Translations under genes and position numbers: made by a program | Shown: positions 1 to 5,853 of the stretch, in pieces | Layout of the letters: each line of letters begins with the position of its first letter | Numbering within the stretch: the stretch's first letter is position 1 | Notes under the pieces: model-generated | Told to the model about the DNA's origin: nothing | The model's database searches: none | The model's input: only the letters and a program-made list of their open reading frames with translations | Source of the DNA: Clostridium sp. CAG:590 | GTDB lineage: Bacteria > Bacillota > Clostridia > Lachnospirales > Lachnospiraceae | Assembly (NCBI GenBank): GCA_000431135.1 | Contig: HF987821.1 | Location: forward strand, 7,093-12,989 | Reading direction: 5' to 3' | DNA: 5,897 nt

Positions 1-107
1 AACCTGCTGAACAGCGAATCATCGGTATCTGTTCCCTAAATCCGGATCTGATGGCTCCTGCTGTAAAATCAATGTACAAACACATTCTGAAATATTTTCA
101 AAAATAA
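1..107 (+). CDS. 3' end of a plus-strand gene, possibly a LysR-type transcriptional regulator (partial)
   Basis: An open frame (codons in phase with position 3) runs in from the left edge and stops at TAA 105-107, leaving 34 C-terminal residues. The fragment has a short beta-like segment (IIGICSL), then a loop with PDLMAP, then an amphipathic helix ending KYFQK. This resembles the last strand and helix of a LysR-type effector-binding domain, where the chain often ends in a 'sP...f...l..yf' helix. That reading is inference from a short tail, and the DNA-binding domain lies outside the window. That the frame is a real gene end is supported by the strong hairpin terminator starting seven bases after the stop. 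Its transcription converges on serS. Confidence 0.5.
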   Translation, partial: PAEQRIIGICSLNPDLMAPAVKSMYKHILKYFQK

Positions 108-113
108 AAATGA

Positions 114-160
114 AAAAGGGTATTGAATGGAATCCCTCACGATTCATTCGATACCCTTTT
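114..160. terminator. Bidirectional intrinsic terminator between converging genes
   Basis: Arms 114-129 and 145-160 form a 16-bp stem (AAAAGGGTATTGAATG against CATTCGATACCCTTTT, one T.G wobble). It can extend by AAT/ATT (131-133 with 142-144) past a single bulged base. Reading leftwards, as serS is transcribed, the stem runs into a T-rich tract (TTTTTCATTTTTATTTTT). Reading rightwards it ends in TTTTGTTAATTT. It therefore serves serS strongly and the plus-strand gene plausibly. Confidence 0.9.
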
Positions 161-177
161 GTTAATTTAATTACCAT

Positions 178-1455
178 TTACTCAATTTTGGTTTTACCAC
201 CCATATATGGCTGTAATACTTTTGGAATATTCACAGTTCCATCTGCATTCAGGTTGTTCTCTAAGAATGCGATCAACATACGAGGCGGTGCCACTACGGT
301 ATTATTCAATGTATGTGCAAAATATTTTCCATCCGGACCGTCTACACGGATCTTCAATCTTCTTGCCTGTGCATCTCCTAAATTAGAGCAGCTTCCTACT
401 TCGAAATACTTCTTCTGTCTTGGAGACCATGCCTCTACATCAATAGACTTCACTTTCAAGTCAGCCAGATCACCGGAACAACACTCCAACGTACGAACCG
501 GAATATCCAGACTTCTAAACAGATCAACTGTATTCTGCCATAATTTATCAAACCACATCTTACTGTCTTCCGGCTTACATACAACGATCATTTCCTGTTT
601 CTCAAACTGATGGATACGGTATACACCACGCTCTTCAATACCATGTGCACCCTTCTCTTTACGGAAACAAGGAGAATAACTGGTCAATGTCTTTGGAAGC
701 TCCTCTTCCTTTACAATCGTATCAATGAATTTACCGATCATGGAATGTTCACTGGTTCCGATCAGATACAGATCTTCACCCTCGATCTTATACATCATTG
801 CGTCCATCTCTGCAAAACTCATAACACCAGTCACAACATTGGAACGAATCATAAACGGGGGAACACAATATGTGAAGCCTCTGTCAATCATAAAATCTCT
901 TGCATATGAGATTACAGCCGAATGTAATCTGGCAATATCACCCATCAAATAATAGAATCCATTACCTGCAACCTTTCCAGCCGCATCCAGATCAATTCCG
1001 TTGAAACGCTCCATAATCTCTGTATGATACGGAATCTCAAAGTCCGGTACTACAGGTTCACCAAATTTCTCAATCTCAACATTCTCACTATCATCCTTAC
1101 CGATTGGAACAGACGGATCAATAATATTAGGAATCACCATCATAATCTTCGTGATACGTTCCTGAAGGTCTTTCTCCTGAGCCTCTAATGCAGCAAGTTC
1201 TTCTGAACGCTCTGTAACAAGTTTCTTCGTGTTCTCTGCTTCTTCTTTCTTACCTTGCGCCATCAATGCACCAATCTGCTTTGAAATCTTATTTCTCTCT
1301 GCACGAAGTGCATCTGCCTTTCCTTTTACATCACGGCTCTTCGCATCTAATTCAATCACTTCATCTACAAGTGGAAGCTTCTCATCCTGAAACTTGTTCT
1401 TGATATTCTGCTTTACAATATCTGGATTCTCTCGTAAAAATCTGATGTCTATCAT
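178..1455 (-). CDS. serS: Seryl-tRNA synthetase (SerRS)
   Basis: Cytoplasmic class II aminoacyl-tRNA synthetase that charges tRNA-Ser with serine via seryl-adenylate. The 425-residue length is typical. The start gives the canonical N-terminus MIDIRFLRENP and has AGGAG at 1463-1467, 7 nt upstream. An in-frame extension to 1572 lacks family similarity and would cross the promoter. Residues about 26-110 form the long Lys/Glu-rich coiled-coil tRNA-binding arm. The catalytic core follows, with the serine-binding T-x-E as TSE (234-236), motif 2 from CFRKE (263-267) to HQFEKQE (282-288), and motif 3 NNTVVAPPRMLIAFLEN (384-400). Motif 3 lacks the usual GSGLAVGR wording, and TSEHS replaces the common TAEVP, so this is a divergent SerRS subtype; the motif 3 arginine (R392) is kept. 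It is 138 nt downstream of glgA and has its own promoter. The enzyme call is very secure; the subtype remark is inference. Confidence 0.97.
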   Translation of the reverse strand: MIDIRFLRENPDIVKQNIKNKFQDEKLPLVDEVIELDAKSRDVKGKADALRAERNKISKQIGALMAQGKKEEAENTKKLVTERSEELAALEAQEKDLQERITKIMMVIPNIIDPSVPIGKDDSENVEIEKFGEPVVPDFEIPYHTEIMERFNGIDLDAAGKVAGNGFYYLMGDIARLHSAVISYARDFMIDRGFTYCVPPFMIRSNVVTGVMSFAEMDAMMYKIEGEDLYLIGTSEHSMIGKFIDTIVKEEELPKTLTSYSPCFRKEKGAHGIEERGVYRIHQFEKQEMIVVCKPEDSKMWFDKLWQNTVDLFRSLDIPVRTLECCSGDLADLKVKSIDVEAWSPRQKKYFEVGSCSNLGDAQARRLKIRVDGPDGKYFAHTLNNTVVAPPRMLIAFLENNLNADGTVNIPKVLQPYMGGKTKIE

Positions 1456-1472
1456 GTCTTCTCTCCTCTTAC

Positions 1473-1506
1473 CGGTCTTATATTTGCTAGTATTGGTAAC
1501 AGACCG
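1473..1506 (-). promoter_or_regulatory. Possible hairpin in the serS leader
   Basis: On the transcribed strand CGGTCT (1506-1501) can pair with AGACCG (1478-1473) around a 22-nt loop. The 3' arm ends 5 nt before the AGGAG ribosome binding site of serS. The stem is only 6 bp and the loop is large, so stability is doubtful. The leader does not show the conserved T-box sequence (AGGGTGGnACCGCG-like) and is too short for a T-box. Any role in translation is speculative. Confidence 0.25.
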
Positions 1507-1533
1507 TGTTATTATGCGATTATCTCGTCCATG

Positions 1534-1562
1534 AGTATAGCACACTCTCCTATGTTTTTCCA
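1534..1562 (-). promoter_or_regulatory. Sigma-A promoter of serS with extended -10
   Basis: On the minus strand the -35 is TGGAAA (1562-1557, four of six consensus bases), the spacer is 17 bp, and the -10 is TATACT (1539-1534), preceded by TG plus one base. This extended -10 compensates for the weak -35. Start of transcription is predicted near 1527, giving a leader of about 70 nt. It lies in the glgA-serS gap, so serS need not depend on glgA transcription. Confidence 0.7.
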
Positions 1563-1593
1563 TAGGGAACATATTATCTTATCCGAAAATCTC

Positions 1594-3045
1594 CTAGCAC
1601 CCTAATACTTTATCATATAGCTGCATATATTTAAGTGCTGATTTGTCCCATGAAAAATCTTCTTTCATATCGCGTACTACCATACGGTTCCACTCATCTC
1701 TATGATCATAATACACCTCTTTTGAGTAGTTAATGATCTTCAACATCTCATCCGCATTATAATTCTTAAATGAAAAACCGGTTCCGGTTCCTTCATACTC
1801 ATTATACGGTACAACTGTATCTTTTAATCCGCCGGTCTCTCTTACAATTGGAACAGTTCCATACCGTAATGAGATCAACTGTGTCAATCCGCATGGTTCA
1901 AAGCGGGATGGCATCAACATGGCATCTGCTGCAGCGTACAACTTATGTGCCCTCTCTTCCGAATAGAAAATGTTAGCAGAAACGCGGTCAGAATATACCC
2001 ATTGATAATGCTTAAACATGTTCTCATATTTGGTCTCACCAGTTCCAATTACAACAAACTGAACAAACGGATCTACAATTCCTTCCATCACCCAGTCGAT
2101 CAGATCCAGTCCTTTTTGATCTGTCAGTCTGGAAATGATGGCAATCATATATTTGTTCTCATCTACCGGTAACCCTAATTCCTTCTGCAACTCTGTCTTG
2201 TTTGCTGCTTTTCCTTTTTTATAACTTCTTACGTTATATTTCCGGAATATCTTATCATCTTTATTCGGATCGTATACATCATAATCAATACCATTCACAA
2301 TACCGCACAACTTCTGATTGTGGAACCGAAGCAGATCATCTAAATTCTCACCATATTCCGGCGTCTGAATCTCTCCTGCATAAGTATCACTTACGGTTGT
2401 AATATAATCGGAATATACCATTCCTGCTTTCAGCATATTACCATCCTTGTAAAATTCCATCCGATCCGGTGTAAATACATAATCCGGCAATCCGGAAATA
2501 TACTTAAATGTCTTCACATCCCACACACCCTGGAATTTTAAATTATGGATTGTCATAATCGTCTTGGTTCCCCGGAAGAAATCATTATTCTCATACAACG
2601 TATGGAGATACACCGGAACCAGTCCTGCCTGCCAGTCATGACAGTGAATTACATCCGGTTTGAAATTGATAACCGGTAAGATTGCAAGTGCTGCTTTACT
2701 GAAAAATGTGAATTTCTCAATATCAAATCGAATCGTTCCGTATGGTGCCCATCCGGAAAAATAATACTCATTATCAATAAAATAATATGTAATGCCATCT
2801 AACTCATATGTCATAATGCCTACATGGACATTCTCAAACCGCTGACCCAAATCCATATAAAAATGATGAACATACTGAAATTTCTCACGATATTCCCACG
2901 GAATACAAGTATAATTCGGAATTACCACTCTCACATCATACTCATCTTTTGGGAACATCTTCGGCAGTGCACCCACAACATCTGCCAAACCACCCGTCTT
3001 AATAAACGGAACGCATTCTGACGCAACAAAAAGAATATTCTTCAT
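1594..3045 (-). CDS. glgA: Glycogen synthase (ADP-glucose type, GT5)
   Basis: Transfers glucose from ADP-glucose to the non-reducing end of alpha-1,4-glucan; cytoplasmic enzyme of glycogen storage. The protein is 483 residues, the family's usual size, with two Rossmann-like domains of the GT-B fold. Visible features are KTGGLADVVGALPK near the start (K16 of the KxGG motif), HCHDWQAG (134-141), TIHN with H167, SRLTDQKG (305-312, including R306 and K311), FEPCGL with E383, and RETGGLKDTV (402-411). These match the substrate-binding and catalytic residues known from E. coli GlgA (K15, H161, R300, K305, E377). Start choice: GGAGGG at 3057-3052 is 6 nt from the ATG at 3045, whereas an upstream ATG at 3060 overlaps that site. 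It has its own promoter and stands alone: no glgB, glgC, glgD or glgP is visible in the window. The stop TAG is followed by no clear terminator. Confidence 0.97.
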   Translation of the reverse strand: MKNILFVASECVPFIKTGGLADVVGALPKMFPKDEYDVRVVIPNYTCIPWEYREKFQYVHHFYMDLGQRFENVHVGIMTYELDGITYYFIDNEYYFSGWAPYGTIRFDIEKFTFFSKAALAILPVINFKPDVIHCHDWQAGLVPVYLHTLYENNDFFRGTKTIMTIHNLKFQGVWDVKTFKYISGLPDYVFTPDRMEFYKDGNMLKAGMVYSDYITTVSDTYAGEIQTPEYGENLDDLLRFHNQKLCGIVNGIDYDVYDPNKDDKIFRKYNVRSYKKGKAANKTELQKELGLPVDENKYMIAIISRLTDQKGLDLIDWVMEGIVDPFVQFVVIGTGETKYENMFKHYQWVYSDRVSANIFYSEERAHKLYAAADAMLMPSRFEPCGLTQLISLRYGTVPIVRETGGLKDTVVPYNEYEGTGTGFSFKNYNADEMLKIINYSKEVYYDHRDEWNRMVVRDMKEDFSWDKSALKYMQLYDKVLGC

Positions 3046-3085
3046 ACCATAACCCTCCATCGTATCGTTTACTTCTCATTCTAAT

Positions 3086-3114
3086 ATTATACCCTTTTTA
3101 CCAGATTCTGTCTA
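3086..3114 (-). promoter_or_regulatory. Near-consensus sigma-A promoter of glgA
   Basis: On the minus strand TAGACA (3114-3109, five of six bases) is followed by a 17-bp spacer and a perfect TATAAT (3091-3086). Transcription should start near 3079, giving a leader of about 34 nt before the glgA ATG. It begins just 11 bp after the yfbR stop, so glgA is probably a separate unit that may also get read-through. Confidence 0.82.
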
Positions 3115-3124
3115 TCTTTGAACT

Positions 3125-3748
3125 CTACTTTTTCAATTCGTCAAGTGTTTTCTTATATGCCTCTCCAAACTCTCTCAAAAAGATGCGTACCTCCGGCAGA
3201 TCCATCGCTGTCAGCTTTTCATATGTTGCCGCTTTCGCACTTGAGAACTCCCGGTTCCCCGTTTTCTCTTCCTCAATGCATTTGATATATGCGGATAACC
3301 GATCGGCAGCCTTTACCAGTGTCCACAGATATTCCTCGTCCTGCTGCACAAACAATAAGGAACGATATTCTTCCTGTAAATAATCCGGCAACATTCCCAA
3401 TAATTCTTCTGCCGCCTGTTTTTCTACATTTTTATATGCATCCTGTGTATCCAGATTATAATATTTGATCGGTGTCGGCATGTCTCCGGTAATGATCTCC
3501 GTACAATCATGATACATTCCGATCAGTGCTGCACGCTCTGCATTCAGATTCTTTCCGCATTTCTTATTGCCGATCAGCGTCAATACATGTGCCAGCATTC
3601 CTACTTCCAATGAATGTTCACTGATATTCTCCGGATAAGAATTCCGCATAAGTGCCCACCTGTTAATATATTTCATCCGGGACATCATTGCAAAAAACGA
3701 ACTTCCGGCATTGTCATTCCCATATAACTGTTGATTTCTCTCTTCCAT
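3125..3748 (-). CDS. yfbR: HD-domain 5'-deoxynucleotidase (YfbR family)
   Basis: Metal-dependent phosphohydrolase that dephosphorylates deoxynucleoside 5'-monophosphates, a role in nucleotide-pool balance known for E. coli YfbR. The 207-residue protein aligns by eye with YfbR along its length, offset by 12 residues: FFAMMSRMKYINRW, R30-W31, ENISEHS with H45, MYHDCTE with H80-D81 and E84, TGDMPTP with D89, and VKAADRLSAY with D149. These cover the HD metal ligands (H, HD, D) and the substrate-discriminating Arg/Trp of the E. coli enzyme. Start: AGGAG lies 5-6 nt upstream of the ATG at 3748; a longer frame from 3784 would overlap the J-protein gene and adds residues foreign to the family. It begins 14 nt after the J-protein stop and is the last gene of the four-gene run. 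The activity is inferred from the family. Confidence 0.92.
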   Translation of the reverse strand: MEERNQQLYGNDNAGSSFFAMMSRMKYINRWALMRNSYPENISEHSLEVGMLAHVLTLIGNKKCGKNLNAERAALIGMYHDCTEIITGDMPTPIKYYNLDTQDAYKNVEKQAAEELLGMLPDYLQEEYRSLLFVQQDEEYLWTLVKAADRLSAYIKCIEEEKTGNREFSSAKAATYEKLTAMDLPEVRIFLREFGEAYKKTLDELKK

Positions 3749-3762
3749 ACATTCTCCTGTTT

Positions 3763-4395
3763 CTAGCAACCCGGTGTACAGCAAAGATTACATAGCAGAT
3801 TTGCCAGACAAAGCTTCAGACAATAATCTCCGCCACCTACATCCGGCATACCATACATGTTGCCGCGTGTCTGATACCAACTGCCACCATTTTGCATCAC
3901 CTGATAGAATTGCTGATACTCCATATTCCCCGGCTCCATGCGCATTGCAATCTGAATATGCTCCAACGCAGTCGCCTGATTTCCAATACCTTGATTTGCG
4001 ATTGCAGAAATATAATACCATCTTCCTGTCCGGTTATCAATATCCGAAAGCACACGGATCGCTGCCGCATAATCCCCGCCACGGATATAATTCATAGCCG
4101 CCCCAAGATAAGAATCTTCTTTGTCTTCCGAATAATTTGCGCCCCTTGCACCACCATTTCCCGAAAAGCCACCAAATGGGTTGCCTGCATACCCATTCGT
4201 TTTTCCTTCTTTTTCGTCCATGATCGCCTGATACGCTTGCTGCACTTCTTTGAATCGTTCTTCTGCCTGTGCCTTATTCGGATTATTCACATTGGCATCT
4301 GGATGATATTTCCGGCTCAGATTCCGATATGCCTTTTTTATCTCATCCTCAGAGGCGTTCGTTGGCACGCCTAATATATCATATGGATTTTTCAT
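3763..4395 (-). CDS. J-domain protein with TPR-like region and cysteine-rich C-terminus
   Basis: Probable Hsp70 (DnaK) co-chaperone, but not classical DnaJ: it lacks the zinc-finger CxxCxGxG repeats and the substrate-binding beta domains. Residues 1-62 are a J domain (PYDILGV, HPD at 31-33, KEVQQAYQ), so stimulation of an Hsp70 ATPase is expected. Residues 65-90 are a Gly/Asn-rich linker. Residues about 94-158 form paired helices resembling TPRs (GDYAAAIRVL; ALEHIQIAMRMEPGN). After a second Gly-rich stretch, the last 19 residues carry six cysteines (C192, C196, C202, C205, C206, C210) among Leu residues, suggesting metal binding, disulfides or membrane association. The start has GGAGGAG a few nt upstream, inside the end of the DUF5685 gene, which it overlaps by 17 nt, so translational coupling is likely. 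The client is unknown; the neighbour is the obvious candidate. Confidence 0.9.
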   Translation of the reverse strand: MKNPYDILGVPTNASEDEIKKAYRNLSRKYHPDANVNNPNKAQAEERFKEVQQAYQAIMDEKEGKTNGYAGNPFGGFSGNGGARGANYSEDKEDSYLGAAMNYIRGGDYAAAIRVLSDIDNRTGRWYYISAIANQGIGNQATALEHIQIAMRMEPGNMEYQQFYQVMQNGGSWYQTRGNMYGMPDVGGGDYCLKLCLANLLCNLCCTPGC

Positions 4396-5233
4396 ACTGC
4401 TCCTCCATGCTCTCTGCTCTTTTTTTGTGAATCACTTCATATCTGCAAAATACGCCGGAATAAATGATATTCCTTAATATTCCCGCATTTTCCAAGATCG
4501 GCATTCTCTCAAAAGCCTTTGCAAATTCTGATGCACATAGGACGAGCAGTTGTCTCACCCAGTCATCAAAATGATCTTCTTTATATTTTTTCATAAACGG
4601 ATTGAACTGGTTCTTTTTTTCGTCCTTTTCCACATCATCATATGCATCCATTATATAGACAAATTTTCCAAGGTAAAATCCGAATGTCCGCAGCTCTTTT
4701 TCCCACTCATCCTGCCTTGCTGCAAAAATCTCCGCAAGCACATTTCCAAAACAGGCAGAAAGAACATCAATATTCTCTGTGTTCTCATTTTCTAAAACTG
4801 CCAGTTTCTCTAATTGCTCCTTTATCACACACGACTGCCTGTGATATTTCTGCTCTAGTTTCCGTACCTGTTTATTCAGTGTGCTTCCATATGCTGCCTT
4901 TACATAATTCTTATCATCCTGATAATCATCTTTGCATTTATACCACGCAAGCAACAAGCTCATGTCAGCCGCATAATCTATATATTCATTTTTGCGGGTA
5001 TTCTGTTTGCCCACCGGATGAATCATACAACGTTCCTGTATCTTTTCCGTTTCCGGTTCATATAACGCAGACAACAGCAAAGCAAGAAATGTCATATCAT
5101 AGCTCAATGCAATCTGTCCACGCTTTCCTGCTGCATGTTTCAAAGCTTTGCACAGTCCGCAATAATACGCACGATACTCATCATATTCTCTGATCTTTAA
5201 TTCCGGCTTATTCATCACTACATAACCGTACAT
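4379..5233 (-). CDS. DUF5685-family protein, function unknown
   Basis: A 284-residue, mostly alpha-helical protein whose N-terminus (MYGYVVMNKPELKIREYDEYRAYYCGLCKAL) I recognise as the DUF5685 pattern; no biochemical function is known to me. Visible features are a C-x2-C at C25/C28 with a later C69-x2-H72 (ERCMIHP), a possible four-ligand metal site. Two aspartate-rich segments occur in helical context: DDYQDD (102-107) and DAYDDVEKD (196-204). Their look, with KNQFNPF following the second, recalls the paired Asp motifs of class I isoprenoid synthases (squalene/phytoene or polyprenyl synthases); that is inference only. No signal peptide or clear membrane segment is seen, apart from a hydrophobic stretch at 48-57. 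AGGAG is 6 nt upstream of the ATG at 5233. It lies 17 nt after the zinc-ribbon gene and overlaps the J-protein gene by 17 nt, so the products probably act together. Confidence 0.85.
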   Translation of the reverse strand: MYGYVVMNKPELKIREYDEYRAYYCGLCKALKHAAGKRGQIALSYDMTFLALLLSALYEPETEKIQERCMIHPVGKQNTRKNEYIDYAADMSLLLAWYKCKDDYQDDKNYVKAAYGSTLNKQVRKLEQKYHRQSCVIKEQLEKLAVLENENTENIDVLSACFGNVLAEIFAARQDEWEKELRTFGFYLGKFVYIMDAYDDVEKDEKKNQFNPFMKKYKEDHFDDWVRQLLVLCASEFAKAFERMPILENAGILRNIIYSGVFCRYEVIHKKRAESMEEQYEKSI

Positions 5234-5250
5234 ATATTGCTCCTATCTGT

Positions 5251-5670
5251 TCAACTCTTTTTCTTAAATTGATATTTACATTTCGGACAGGTGATCATGA
5301 TCTTTCCTTTTCCTTTCGGTATCCGGATCTTCTGTCCACATTTTCTACATTTATATATCCGATATGGCTCTGCGGTCTGTTTCCCATATTTGATCCGGTA
5401 ACGAATATCTGCAAACCATTTACGGATTCCCCATGTAGCATCTAAAAACTTCTGGTTCTGTGCATACCGTTTTGTTGTATTTCTGGAAAGAATCCGGACA
5501 TATGCATATATAATAAGCACCCATGTCACAATTGGCAATACCGGAATTCTTACAAACATGCTAATTAACGCTAATACTACCGCCGTCCAAATTAAAAAAC
5601 TTGATAACTGGTCCACTCCATATCTTCCCTGCATAAATTGTAACATACGTTGTTTCATTGTTTGTCTCAT
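5251..5670 (-). CDS. Small membrane protein with C-terminal zinc ribbon
   Basis: Function not recognised. The 139-residue product starts with a basic amphipathic stretch (QGRYGVDQLS), followed by two hydrophobic segments (about 24-41 and 43-61) with a short RIP turn, making a helical hairpin in the membrane. A basic region follows (62-107), then a zinc ribbon: C108-x2-C111 and C128-x2-C131 (YKCRKCGQ, ITCPKCKY). The Lys/Arg-rich soluble part is expected on the cytoplasmic side. Start choice is uncertain. The ATG at 5670 has AAGGA about 11 nt upstream and suits the predicted transcript start; an in-frame ATG at 5682 sits directly against that AAGGA, leaving no spacing, and one at 5658 has no binding site. 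It is first in the four-gene operon, 17 nt before the DUF5685 gene. A role in organising the downstream proteins at the membrane is speculation. Confidence 0.82.
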   Translation of the reverse strand: MRQTMKQRMLQFMQGRYGVDQLSSFLIWTAVVLALISMFVRIPVLPIVTWVLIIYAYVRILSRNTTKRYAQNQKFLDATWGIRKWFADIRYRIKYGKQTAEPYRIYKCRKCGQKIRIPKGKGKIMITCPKCKYQFKKKS

Positions 5671-5685
5671 AATCAACCACATCCT

Positions 5686-5709
5686 TATATTTGATAATTA
5701 TCAAATATA
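5686..5709. promoter_or_regulatory. Perfect 24-bp palindrome, probable operator
   Basis: TATATTTGATAA followed by its exact reverse complement, with no central spacer. It covers the -10 element of the operon promoter, a position where a bound dimer would block RNA polymerase. The TGATAA/TTATCA half-sites recall Fur-family boxes, but the spacing is wrong: a standard GATAAT-N-ATTATC box has a central base, whereas here the halves overlap. The regulator is therefore left open. Confidence 0.55.
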
Positions 5710-5726
5710 TACCACTTTTGTGTCTA
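5697..5726 (-). promoter_or_regulatory. Predicted sigma-A promoter of the four-gene operon
   Basis: On the minus strand -35 TAGACA (5726-5721, five of six bases, identical to that of glgA), 18-bp spacer, -10 GATAAT (5702-5697, five of six). Transcription is predicted near 5690, giving a leader of about 20 nt to the ATG at 5670, just enough to include AAGGA. The ATG at 5682 would leave under 10 nt. The local DNA is very AT-rich, so chance -10 matches are common; the -35 is the stronger evidence. Confidence 0.6.
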
Positions 5727-5755
5727 TTTTATGTTTTTATATAATAATATTATGC

Positions 5756-5853
5756 AAAAAAGCGCGAGACAGGGCATGGTGTCCTGTGAACACCGTTTTT
5801 TGCACCGACCGAGTCGGAGACGAGACGATCGAACTTCGAGCACAGGACCTCGC
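5756..5853 (-). terminator. Structured element ending in a U6 run, possible terminator for a gene beyond the right edge
   Basis: Read leftwards, GCGAG plus GTCCTGTG-complementary bases (5853-5841) pair with CACAGGAC (5788-5781) and CTCGC (5768-5764), with a 12-nt internal loop on one side. The pairing is followed at once by GCTTTTTTGC (T6 at 5761-5756). That is terminator-like, though the enclosed loop of about 50 nt is long and holds its own hairpin (5805-5817). It could instead be the body of a small structured RNA. Confidence 0.4.
5776..5801 (+). terminator. Terminator-like hairpin on the plus strand
   Basis: ATGGTGT (5776-5782) pairs with ACACCGT (5790-5796), including one T.G pair, around the 7-nt loop CCTGTGA, followed directly by a T6 run (5796-5801). 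The form fits a short intrinsic terminator, but no plus-strand gene is seen upstream of it here. It is part of the repeat unit, so it may be structural rather than functional termination. Confidence 0.35.

Noticed and set aside
110..610. Plus-strand 166-codon open frame over the end of serS
   Set aside because: It begins inside the terminator stem and lies antisense to conserved SerRS coding sequence, with no family resemblance.
1549..1566. Terminator after glgA
   Set aside because: The 6-bp stem is followed by AGAGTGTGC rather than a T-run.
1456..1572. N-terminal extension of SerRS to the ATG at 1572
   Set aside because: It crosses the predicted promoter and lacks a binding site, and SerRS families begin at the MIDIRF position, which has AGGAG at good spacing.
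3749..3784. Longer YfbR start at 3784
   Set aside because: It overlaps the J-protein gene, and the extra residues do not match YfbR. The ATG at 3748 has its own AGGAG.
5686..5709. Canonical Fur box
   Set aside because: The half-sites resemble Fur motifs but the central spacing does not fit the 6-1-6 or 7-1-7 patterns, so no regulator was named.
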